Notes under the pieces: model-generated
Seen by the model: only the letters and a program-made list of their open reading frames with translations
Databases searched by the model: none
What the model was told of the DNA's origin: nothing
In this document: in pieces, positions 1-7,280 of the stretch
Layout of the letters: every line of letters begins with the position of its first letter
Numbering within the stretch: the stretch's first letter is position 1
Assembly: GCF_000003605.2 (NCBI RefSeq)
Contig: NW_003140829.1
Coordinates: 43,597 to 54,902 of the forward strand
DNA from: Saccoglossus kowalevskii
Taxonomy: Eukaryota > Hemichordata > Enteropneusta > Harrimaniidae
Direction: 5' to 3'
DNA: 11,306 bases
Position numbers and translations under genes: made by a program

Positions 1-782
1 GGGGCTTAGGTCTCTATTGTTATTAGCGGCCCAATCCAATGGGGCTTAGGTCCCTATTGTTATTAGCGGCTCAATACAGTGGGGCCTAGGTCCCCATTGA
101 TTTTAGCGACCCAATCCAGTGGGGCTTAGGTCTCTATTGTTATTAGCGGTCCAATCCAGTGGGGCTCAGGTCTCTATTGTTATTAGCGGTCCAATCCACT
201 GGGGTTTAGGTCTCTATTGTTATTAGCGGCCCAATCCAGTGGGGTTTAGGTTGCTATTGTTATTAATGGCCCAATCCAGTGGGGCTTAGGTTCCTATTGC
301 TATTAGCGGCCCAATCCAATGGGGCTTAGGTCTCTATTGTTATTAGCGGCCCAATCCAGTGGGGTTTAGGTTGCTATTGTTATTAATGGCCCAATCCAGT
401 GGGGTTTAGGTTGCTATTGTTATTAATGGCCCAATCCAATGGGGCTTAGGTTCCTATTGCTATTAGCGGCCCAATCCAATGGGGCTTAGGTCTCTATTGT
501 TATTAGCGGCCCAATCCAGTGGGGTTTAGGTTGCTATTGTTATTAATGGCCCAATCCAGTGGGGTTTAGGTTGCTATTGTTATTAATGGCCCAATCCATT
601 GGGGCTTAGGTTGCTATTGTTATTAATGGCCCAATCCAGTGGGGTTTAGGTTGCTATTGTTATTAATGGCCCAATCCAGTGGGGTTTAGGTTGCTATTGT
701 TATCAATGGCCCAATCCAGTGGGGTTTAGGTTGCTATTGTTATTAATGGCCCAATCCATTGGGGCTTAGGTCCCTATTCTTA
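1..782. repeat. 40-bp minisatellite array (19 full monomers plus a partial one)
   Basis: Monomers start at 1, 41, 81 and every 40 bases up to 761, with no length variation. Each begins GGGG(C/T)TTAGG and ends in CCAATCCA plus two variable-to-fixed bases (N then T). The twentieth copy matches for about 20 bases and then breaks into unique sequence near 780-782. The array begins in register at base 1, so it probably continues to the left. Diagnostic variable positions within the monomer are 5 (C or T), 12-13 (CT, TG, TC or CC), 20, 26-27 (GC or AT) and 39. The unit length is not a multiple of three and carries stop codons, so it is not a coding repeat. Each monomer carries at least one CCAAT pentamer. 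Its function, if any, is unknown. Confidence 0.98.
241..600. repeat. 160-bp higher-order repeat inside the minisatellite
   Basis: Four monomer types recur in order. Type B has TTTAGGTTG and TTAATGG; type C has TTCCTATTGC; type A has TCTCTATTG and AGCGG; a second B follows. Positions 241-400 and 401-560 differ at one base (G279 versus A439). The blocks 281-440 and 441-600 also differ at one base, in the last monomer (ccaat against ccatt). A weaker 160-bp periodicity continues to the right end, because the B monomer ending ATT at 561-600 is followed by a CTTAGG monomer and so is the copy at 721-760. Monomers 1-6 lack this order and are more diverged. This indicates recent multi-monomer amplification in the right part of the array. 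Confidence 0.92.
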
Positions 783-1305
783 CAGTTTTTGAGTTTTCTT
801 TTTTTGGCTTCTTCTTTTACTTCTTCTATCGTTTTTAATAGCGCTTGTTTCAGTAAACCAGTTAAATAACAAACTCTACTCAAGTTGTTCATGCTAGTAA
901 GAATAATGTTAACTTGATTTTGGTTTGTTCGCCATCTTGGATTTGTGACAAAACATGATTTGGCTGCAAAAATTTCCAAAATGTTTGGTGATCAGCTTTA
1001 ATATGGGTTGGCCATATGGTCTATCACCATCTTGTATTACCCACCTGATAGATCCTAAATTCAAACATTTGTTGAACATATTTTAACAAATCCAAAACCA
1101 CTCTTGTTTGCTTTGCATGTGTACTATGATTGCATTTGAAGTTTTGATAATTTTAATGGGTGTAGATAGTTCAATACATGTACCCATGTACACTCACAAA
1201 ATACTCATAAAATGTTAATAAGAGAATTTATTATATACCCTTTATTTTTCCTTGTCATAATGATATTTCCACTTTGAAGTATAACGTAGACAGTATTTGT
1301 ATACT
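783..1305. other. AT-rich spacer with no gene recognised
   Basis: This stretch joins the satellite to the CpG-dense segment. The minus strand is open from about 979 into the array at 743, but it has no ATG before 890-892. Its last residues are satellite-encoded, so it is not called as a gene. The core CCATCTTG occurs at 932-939 and 1028-1035. A short inverted repeat (ATTTGTT at 1067-1073, AACAAAT at 1085-1091) is present. No transposon ends were recognised. Confidence 0.6.
931..940 (-). promoter_or_regulatory. YY1/TISU-like CCAAGATGGC element
   Basis: On the minus strand the bases read CCAAGATGGC followed by GAAC. This matches the YY1 core (CAAGATGGC) and resembles the TISU initiator element, in which a YY1 site overlaps the start codon of very short 5' leaders. 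The overlapping ATG opens a frame of only eight codons before a stop, so a direct translation-start role is not supported unless splicing intervenes. The call rests on the motif alone. Confidence 0.2.
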
Positions 1306-1525
1306 ATGTTCTATATTCACCAAAAATGTACGTTTTTAGACACACAACGAACTCGAAACAAAAGTCCTGTCCTTGAAAATCGAATCATTGCCCTTGCGTT
1401 TCCGAGCGAAAAAAACAAACGATTTTCACTGAACCTTGTACGTTGTTTTGTTAATATCATTAATTCTGTCAAGCGGTTTATTAGAGACGCCCGACAAAAA
1501 AAAATCGGCGACAATAGCCAAGGAG
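1306..1525 (+). CDS. Candidate exon (unconfirmed), basic protein fragment
   Basis: The product is not recognised with confidence. The frame is open from the ATG at 1306 past 1525. At 1525/1526 the sequence AAGGAG|GTGAGA is a close match to a eukaryotic 5' splice site, so the stretch could be a coding exon ending in phase 1 after a glycine-encoding GGA. About 73 residues would be encoded, rich in Lys, Arg and Asn, and probably soluble: no signal peptide or membrane segment is seen. A short piece reading NRIIALAFPSE resembles the R-I-I-A-x-x-F-P strand at the start of PTEN/tensin-type phosphatase domains. The following residues do not align cleanly, and the catalytic HCxxGxxR loop is absent. 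The opposite strand is also open over 1317-1514, so the openness may come from base composition. Without the donor site the frame ends at 1554. Confidence 0.15.
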
Positions 1526-1640
1526 GTGAGAGACTAAATTACATTATATATTAATATAGGGTATATAATAATGTTGATCAGTCACGTCGCTTGCTCGCCG
1601 TTGAGATTTTCAAAAAATAAAATTACATAAAGCCGGAAAT
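1328..1640. other. CpG-dense segment in AT-rich surroundings
   Basis: I count about 18 CpG dinucleotides between 1331 and 1600, well above the flanking DNA and above what the local G+C would predict. Both strands carry an open frame over much of it. It could be an unmethylated promoter or first exon, a decayed transposable element, or a compositional patch. No TATA box or transposon terminus was recognised with confidence. Confidence 0.4.
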
Positions 1641-2483
1641 GCTTCAATATTGTCTTCTCATACAGTTTGGGTAATTGCGATATTTGGTAACATTGAAAGT
1701 ATGACTCCAAATATTCAAGGAATGTGACGTTTGGAACTATTGATTAACTTAATAACAGTATAAAGTACTACATTGATATCATCATCCATGCACTATATGC
1801 ATTGCAGCTTACTATTAAGCTATTATGTTTGCTCACACGTGGTTTGGTTGCCACATTAGAATACAAGAAAATGACAAAATATAATCCATATATCCAAGAT
1901 ATCACTCACAAACTGCCCAACTAAATGATCTAACATTTAATAGTAGTTAATTAGTATATATTAATAAAGTACGTTAATGTGTTTTGTTCTATATTTTCAA
2001 ATTTGAATTGAATACAGGCAGAAAGTACTAAGGAATTTAACCTCTAACTGCTGTAAAAAGCAGAAATGTGAGTGAAATAGAAGCAACCATCATTATGATT
2101 ATCAGAACCAATTAAGCGATATTGTACACTATAAACATTGTTTATTGATGTATTTTTATTTTAGCTTTATCCTTTTCAAATTGTCGTTGTGTCCTTCCTC
2201 TTTTCCAACTACCCATAGCTATATATAAACGTAGCATTCCAAAATAAAATACAACATAATAATTAGCTTAGACACTTTTTTTTTCTTTATTTTGATCTAA
2301 AATAAAGCATGACGAACACAATGTACTGCAGAACTTGACAAAGCTACAGTTCTTCCGCGTTTGAACGTTTGATATGTATTAACTTCCTTTAGCAAGTACG
2401 TATATCACATTTAATAGAGCACGTGCGATGTTCCTTTGCTGTGATTCAGTATAGATTCGTTGAGATCATTAGCTGTTACAACA
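1641..2483. other. AT-rich stretch with no gene seen
   Basis: No supported open frame, RNA gene or long repeat was seen. A CACGTG E-box core lies at 1836-1841 and another inside GCACGTGC at 2419-2426. There are short A/T homopolymers near 2276-2284. Confidence 0.6.
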
Positions 2484-2585
2484 ATGGTTAATACCCGCCC
2501 TTTGGCTCACATCGTTATGTTGTTCATATGTCACTTTGCTCGTGTCAACAACTATAGAATGTGCACTTTCTCACGCCTACACTGA
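2484..2585 (+). CDS. Small ORF, 33 residues, hypothetical
   Basis: This short frame lies in a locally less AT-rich patch. The ATG sits in the context ACAACAATGG, with A at -3 and G at +4, which is favourable for eukaryotic initiation. Residues 8-18 form a hydrophobic stretch (LAHIVMLFICH) after a short N-terminus with an arginine, loosely like a signal sequence. The rest contains Arg, Asn and one further Cys before TGA. No family is recognised. Frames of this length are common by chance in sequence of this composition, so only the start context and the hydrophobic core favour it. It could equally be a fragment of a non-coding transcript or nothing. Confidence 0.1.
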   Translation: MVNTRPLAHIVMLFICHFARVNNYRMCTFSRLH

Positions 2586-2626
2586 CGATGGTGATGTCAT
2601 TGTGGCACAGGGAGTGCAAACATAAC

Positions 2627-2654
2627 ATTGTACAGTATACATTGTACCGTATAC
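2627..2654. repeat. 14-bp tandem dimer
   Basis: ATTGTACAGTATAC is followed immediately by ATTGTACCGTATAC, with one mismatch. Each unit contains a near-palindromic GTAC and GTATAC core. It could be a slippage product or a paired binding site. Related GTATAC-like pieces occur elsewhere but not as tandems of this length. Confidence 0.85.
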
Positions 2655-3975
2655 CTAAGTTATGATAGGACTCAATTCAAATTTAACACGATATTTGTCA
2701 CTTTTCTTCAATTTTGATGTAAGTTATAGTAGTGTGTAATAAAAATAACTGAGATACTTAGCTAAATATATCATATTAACTCATGGTTTTAAAGAAGCAT
2801 AATACAATCAAGGTGTTGCAAATGAAATTCTTCGATACTTTTAAACAACCACGAATAGACATATAAATATTCAGGATATACAGATACAACTAGTTATTAT
2901 AGACTTGAAACATGCAAACCACCCACTTATCATTAGTTCTAGAGCGATATCTCGAAATAAAAATGTATTCAGTTTTCGAAAAGATCGTTTACAGCTTTCG
3001 ATATTTGGGAGAATGTGTCGAGCAGTGACAATGGTAGGCAAATGAAAATACAACATTGACAAATAAACTGCTTGTAAATTAGCTGAATCTAATTTAAAAT
3101 AAGTACCACACTTTGATTATATGCCCGCCATATGCAAATCTATAGAAGGACAGTCGTATTTATTAATTTGTGCAAATTTGTCCATTTTGTATGCAAAAAC
3201 AAAAGAATGCTTTTCTGCAATATCATTATATTTAATGTAATAATATTCCTCTTTGACGAATTTTAGCAATGTATACCCGTGTAGCTATGTATTTTGTTAT
3301 ATAAACACCAATTGAATACGGTTCATGTATGGAATTATTTTTATTATTATTATGTTGTGCGTATTTGCTTTGTACGTACGTAATTGACAGCAAAACTATC
3401 ACATTTCACCATTACATGACCGGCAGATCATGTATCATGAACAAAGTATGAAATACATAGTTAACATTTCAGCTGTAATGCAAAGTAAGTAATAAACTCA
3501 ATTTATATATACTGTACCCAAGTACACTGAAATATACTGTAATCGAGGCCAGTATATAATGAGTTTTATAATATGTTTTATTACAAGTGATTGCACAACG
3601 TAAAAAAACTGAATCTACATGCTATATGAATGATTTATTCGTGATTTGTGTTATTTCAGCAAATAGACACACTTTCAACGCTCCATCGTTTCACCTTTTA
3701 GAGTCTGGTAAAACGTCTAATAAATATATAATCCCACGATATTTTCTTTCAGGTTGTCGTCAGCAAACACCATTGATTACAAAAAAAAGTTGTTTTGCTT
3801 TAATCCGAGCTGTGGGCGACAATTTATGCTGCTCTGTCAAAATCCCTGATGCCTGTTGTTGACAACCTAAATGAACATTTTGTGGGATTATATTTAAGAT
3901 GCATATTGTTTTTTAGACTTTCGTTCTATAGTGTGTATACTTCTCGTGTTACATGACGCTGTTGGAAGACATTAC
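2655..3975. other. AT-rich stretch with no confident gene
   Basis: A plus-strand frame at 3587-3862 is open but too short to be distinguished from chance. Two sites within it, TTATTTCAG at about 3651-3659 and TTTTCTTTCAG at about 3743-3753, resemble splice acceptors. No matching domain or donor-acceptor pair was seen. ATATACTGTA occurs at 3507-3516 and 3532-3541. A perfect octamer ATGCAAAT lies at 3132-3139 and TACGTACGTA near 3373-3382. Confidence 0.55.
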
Positions 3976-3999
3976 TCAATAAGAGCATAGACTTTCTGC

Positions 4000-4023
4000 T
4001 ATATTATATTGTATATTATATTC
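4000..4023. repeat. 12-bp AT-rich tandem dimer
   Basis: TATATTATATT recurs after a 12-base step (4000-4010 and 4012-4022), separated by a G. It is a low-complexity slippage repeat. Confidence 0.8.
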
Positions 4024-4087
4024 CACGTCATTATTTTGTCCGTTATGTTCCAACATTGTAAGTAAAGGAATGTAGGTTTGTGATCCC

Positions 4088-4107
4088 GTACTCATCTTGA
4101 ACTCAAT
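4088..4107. repeat. 20-bp perfect direct repeat, copy 1
   Basis: GTACTCATCTTGAACTCAAT is identical to 5405-5424 and in the same orientation. Flanking bases are unrelated on the right and differ after one or two bases on the left, so the identity is sharply bounded. A chance perfect 20-mer match in a window this size is unlikely under a simple base-composition model. Confidence 0.95.
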
Positions 4108-4525
4108 GACACATCTCAGAATTCAAATATATTTAATACAAGTGAATTTAAACTAATTTACACCAATTGTACTTCTTCTGGCAGGATTTCTGAAAACAAA
4201 AATGAAAACGACATTTAATATTATTTTCTATGCAAATTAATGTGAATATTTGTGTAATATTTACAAATGTTTATTTTACAGTCATTTTTGTAAAGTATGA
4301 TTATTGTACAATATAATACAGATTAGGTGAGGTAGTCTTATTAGAATAGTTGTCATTAACATAAACTTTCATTGAACTCGATATGCGTGTGCATACAGAG
4401 TGCTTGACGGCATAACATACGAACCACAAATTGTATGCTTTTAAATAATGAGTAGTCATCCAGATTGTTTTTGCCAACAATCACAGTTACAGTAATTCGA
4501 TTAAGAGAAAATAAATAGAGTTGTC

Positions 4526-4537
4526 TGACGTCACGTG
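4526..4537. promoter_or_regulatory. Overlapping palindromic CRE and E-box
   Basis: TGACGTCACGTG contains a full CRE palindrome (TGACGTCA, 4526-4533), the consensus site for CREB/ATF bZIP dimers. It shares its last two bases with a CACGTG E-box (4532-4537), the USF/Myc-Max/bHLH-PAS core. TGTCA follows at once. Another CACGTG lies at 4994-4999. There is no adjacent gene to assign as a target, apart from the weak minus-strand candidates on either side. Confidence 0.35.
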
Positions 4538-4802
4538 TCATGTCTATTTAAAAACGACAATTAAGCTAGAGACAATTTTAATTATTTCATTTCGATTTAA
4601 TACTGCTGGTATTATAATAGGTAAATTCCACTTTGTATCAATTAAAGATAAATTCTGGATATGTAATCAGCAATTATAATCTAGGACATATAAATATATG
4701 TATATCTACATGTGTGTATAAGTTCATTAATCAAGACAGTCAATAATGTTTTAAACTGGCACTGTGTTTATATTATAAAACTTAGCTCATATCATCTCCA
4801 GT

Positions 4803-4885
4803 TTTACATCCGTGTTATTTGTACGTATCAACGAACATGATTGACAAATTGTGGTTTTCGAATAACGTGATATGTCGGATGTAAA
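4803..4885. repeat. Hairpin-forming inverted repeat
   Basis: TTTACATCCG (4803-4812) is the exact reverse complement of 4876-4885. Inside it, GTTATTTG (4814-4821) can pair with CGAATAAC (4859-4866), allowing one G-T pair. The result is a stem of 10 plus 8 pairs with an asymmetric nine-base bulge and a loop of about 37 bases. Ten-base arms at this distance are expected a few times by chance in a window this size, so only the second stem and the local CpG density make it notable. No miRNA or structured RNA family is recognised. Confidence 0.35.
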
Positions 4886-5223
4886 TCTGTTCGTAGCTTG
4901 TGTATCACGTTGTAATATAAGTCAAACATTTGTAATATAATAACTAACTATTAACACGACTGACGGATAATAATGATGTGTTCGTACTGATACCACGTGA
5001 CATAGAAATTTAAAAATCAAATCTGGTTGATAAACAACTCTGATGCTAATACCTTTGTTCTAAATTTTACATTCCTTGTCGCATGTTTCTGAGATGATAT
5101 TACGTAAGTGTTCATACTAGAAGGTACTTTCATTTTTATCTTTTTATTCTTTTCTTTAACGTTTGTCTTTAACGCAAATTGTATTTGCAAGCGGATGATA
5201 TCGACAAATATACTATGCCCTGG

Positions 5224-5691
5224 TTACAGAGAGTGTATGCAACACATATAATATCCATTTCTTTCAACATATCGCTGTAGGAATTCAGTTTTTTTAATTA
5301 TAACATTGTAGTTAAAATTGTTGTGAACACTAAATAACGTTTGTATGACAAGTGGTTGAACTTGTGACATTAAACTCAGTAACAGGTTACACTTTAGATG
5401 AACTGTACTCATCTTGAACTCAATCCTGTGATTACCATATTTAAGGTTTCCTTTAATATCTTTGTATTGAACTTCATTTATGAAGAATGCATTTTGACTG
5501 ATTCGAAGCTCGACATAATTTCGAACGGCTGATTTGAAATAAATGATTGGCACTTGCATTTTACCAGAAAAGTATTTAAGGTCATTGCCGTTGTTCAGAG
5601 AGAATACTGTTGCATTATTATATGTACATGTTGTATAAATATGCTTAACCGTCTTAATATTTGACATCGGCTGTTGGAATGCGGTCTTCAT
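5224..5691 (-). CDS. Hypothetical protein, 155 residues, best ORF in the window
   Basis: No family was recognised. The frame is open from 5748 (just after a TGA at 5749-5751) to the TAA at 5224-5226, 174 codons. By my estimate from about 67% A+T this should arise by chance far less than once in the window. ATG codons at 5691 and 5667 are both possible starts; I give the upstream one. Codon use is mixed at third positions, as in a real gene. The middle (residues about 47-52, 60-64 and 69-76) alternates hydrophobic and polar residues like beta strands. There are an N-A-T sequon at 26-28 and cysteines at 22, 101, 149 and 150. No signal peptide or membrane helix is evident. Residues 90-96 (IEFKMST) are encoded by the 20-bp direct repeat also found at 4088-4107. 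The gene may be real and unspliced, one exon of a larger gene, or a relic. Homology could not be tested. Confidence 0.35.
   Translation of the reverse strand: MKTAFQQPMSNIKTVKHIYTTCTYNNATVFSLNNGNDLKYFSGKMQVPIIYFKSAVRNYVELRISQNAFFINEVQYKDIKGNLKYGNHRIEFKMSTVHLKCNLLLSLMSQVQPLVIQTLFSVHNNFNYNVIIKKTEFLQRYVERNGYYMCCIHSL
5405..5424. repeat. 20-bp perfect direct repeat, copy 2
   Basis: Identical to 4088-4107 and in the same orientation, 1317 bp away. This copy lies inside the 155-residue minus-strand ORF. If the pair is a target-site duplication, the inserted segment would be 4108-5404. That segment shows no terminal inverted repeat or poly-A tail at its ends. Confidence 0.95.
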
Positions 5692-5710
5692 TAAACCATC
5701 GCCGAATAAA

Positions 5711-5832
5711 ATTATAGAAACTTGTTTGACTGGGCGCTGTTTAGCCTCTCAGCTAATCACCAGCCAATCAACCTCGCAGTTAAACAATGGTTATTTACCA
5801 ATGCTAATAATAGATGTAATAGAACGGCCAAT
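5711..5832 (-). promoter_or_regulatory. Candidate CCAAT-box promoter for the minus-strand ORF
   Basis: Three CCAAT pentamers lie in the same orientation at 5764-5768, 5798-5802 and 5828-5832, spaced 34 and 30 bases. Read from the minus strand they are ATTGG boxes about 73 to 137 bases upstream of the ATG at 5691. The first sits in CAGCCAATCA, a very good NF-Y match. A CTATAAT stretch (5711-5717) lies between them and the ORF and could act as a TATA-like element; it would then favour the ATG at 5667. NF-Y sites spaced about three helical turns apart are typical of some animal promoters. The role here is inferred from motifs only. Confidence 0.25.
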
Positions 5833-7252
5833 AACATTAAAAATAATCAATTATATTGTGTATAGTAACAATATGACTAAAATAATTTTGATGGATGAAT
5901 GAATAATAAATGAGGCGGGGAAAAAAGAAATAAACAAGGTAATTTGACCCACATTCTTAAAATTGGATATAGAACAACATATTAAGACAAAGAAGTATTG
6001 TATTATAAGCTATATCTAAATACAATTACTGGCTAAAAGTTGAAATGTAATTAAACTTCTCAATATATAATGTAATAGTACTCTTCTGGTTCAGGATACA
6101 AATGAATAAAAAATCGAAAGAGATAAGAGAAAAAGAGAAAAAGATAAGAGAAAAAAGAATATTATGAATTGTACTGTCGTGTACATATTTTCTTAGTAGT
6201 TTCAGATTCATATAAATGTATCTAAGGGCAGAGAAAGACTACCGTTGACGTCCGATTTCATGCGAGAGTGTACATTATAACGATTTACAGTTGAACATCA
6301 AACAATACACACAAAAAATGTGATTAAACTCCTGGTAACAAATAAATATTAATAAACGACGCAACCAACCGACTAACTAACAATAGTGATGCAACTTTAA
6401 CCTATATAGCAGTACTTCGCAGGTTATATTGTGAATGCCCCGTCCTGCAACTATAGCACAATACACTAATCTTATCTTGAAGGTATTGTCATGAAACCCA
6501 ATAACCAACGCATAAATTTGCAGTAAACATTATATTACCTACAAATAACTATGTATTTATTCAACGCATTTATATTTCTAGCCAGAAGAATCACACTAAA
6601 CCCACCACATGAAACATTCAAAATGTTCTCTAACAAAATCTATGCGACATATCTCTTTCATACTTCATTAAAGTCCCTAATATGTTCAGTATAACCGTCC
6701 TTTCATCTAATAGACATACTTGCAGTGATACATTTATGAATGTAATAACTAACTGGTGGCACGAGCCCAGGTCATTTATATGTAAATTCCACAATGATAC
6801 TTCTGATTGCAGCTACTTATCGATCATAAAAGCAAGTACCCAAGTTGATATTATCAAGATCAATATATGTGCAGTTGTTTTGGAGATATAAGGTCAAAAT
6901 ATTATCTAATCGGGACATTACAAGAAACCTTACGTTGGAGAATTAGTGTTCGGAAAACAAAACCATGATTGTTTTCTAAATATAGCATAACAAGAAATGT
7001 ATTCTACAGACTACAGACTGTCAACTACCAATAATTGGAGCACCAAAAGCACAATTTACCATATGTTGGAGTAAGACGATGATGTACATTCATAACAAAG
7101 TGTTACTGTTACAATTCATAGGACATAAAATAATAGCTTTCTCAACGACTTAATTATTTATTGAATATTATTAATTCAAAAACTATTATTTGTTTGTGAC
7201 TTAAATTACATTTAGCACTTTTAGCCAGACAACTGTATTTAGATAATTTAGA
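5833..7252. other. AT-rich stretch with no gene seen
   Basis: Only short chance-level frames occur, including 6682-6891 on the plus strand and 6026-6211 on the minus strand. The minus frame owes its residues partly to the pyrimidine-rich complement of the purine tract at 6116-6159. No RNA gene or transposon was recognised. Confidence 0.55.
6116..6159 (+). repeat. Purine-rich tract with a repeated AGATAAGAG block
   Basis: Forty-four bases are purine except for two T residues. AGATAAGAGAAAAA occurs at 6121-6134 and again at 6142-6155, a 21-base period. Each block includes an AGATAA GATA-factor core. It may be a simple repeat or a structured (triplex-prone) tract; no promoter is assigned. Confidence 0.75.
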
Positions 7253-7280
7253 TTATTTATTTATTTATTTATTTATTTAA
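7253..7280. repeat. (TTAT)n microsatellite
   Basis: About seven tandem tetranucleotide units end in TTTAAATAA. This is a simple sequence repeat, likely length-polymorphic. Confidence 0.95.

Larger units (their letters stand above)
3976..4122 (-). pseudogene. Possible displaced 3' coding fragment linked to the 5224-5691 ORF
   Basis: On the minus strand this frame is open for 48 codons between a TGA at 4123-4125 and a TGA at 3976-3978, with no ATG near its start. It includes the 20-bp segment at 4088-4107, which encodes IEFKMST in exactly the phase used by the larger ORF at 5224-5691. After that segment it continues for 37 more codons. The region near 4000-4023 is a 12-bp AT dimer, so part of the encoded peptide (YNIQYNI) may be compositional. 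It may be the original C-terminal end of the larger ORF, separated by an insertion of about 1.3 kb, or a partial duplication, or a chance frame. No family is recognised. Openness over this length is only mildly unusual. Confidence 0.15.

Noticed and set aside
1-782. CRISPR array
   Set aside because: The 40-base repeats abut directly with no spacers, and the context is eukaryotic with no cas genes.
1-782. Telomeric repeat (TTAGG or TTAGGG type)
   Set aside because: TTAGG occurs only once per 40-bp monomer and never as a contiguous short tandem.
743-979. Minus-strand 78-codon frame with a Lys/Glu-rich helix-like stretch
   Set aside because: It begins at a TTG codon. The first ATG leaves about 49 residues, and the C-terminal residues are encoded by satellite DNA. 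The length is expected by chance.
1317-1514. Minus-strand 65-codon frame opposite the candidate exon
   Set aside because: Short, mirrors the plus-strand opening, and no domain or splice pair was recognised. It is mentioned only as the alternative strand for the CpG-dense segment.
3587-3862. Plus-strand 91-codon frame with acceptor-like TTTCTTTCAG sites
   Set aside because: It begins at a TTG codon, and the length is near what chance gives at this A+T content. The acceptor-like sites sit inside the frame without paired donors, and no family was recognised.
4356-4541. Minus-strand 61-codon frame containing IEFNESLC, similar to IEFKMST and AESLC seen nearby
   Set aside because: The nucleotide similarity is limited to about eight to ten bases (TTGAACTC), too short to support a third repeat copy.
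4108-5404. Recognisable transposon between the 20-bp repeats
   Set aside because: No terminal inverted repeats, poly-A tail or transposase/reverse-transcriptase frame was found, so only the flanking repeat is reported.
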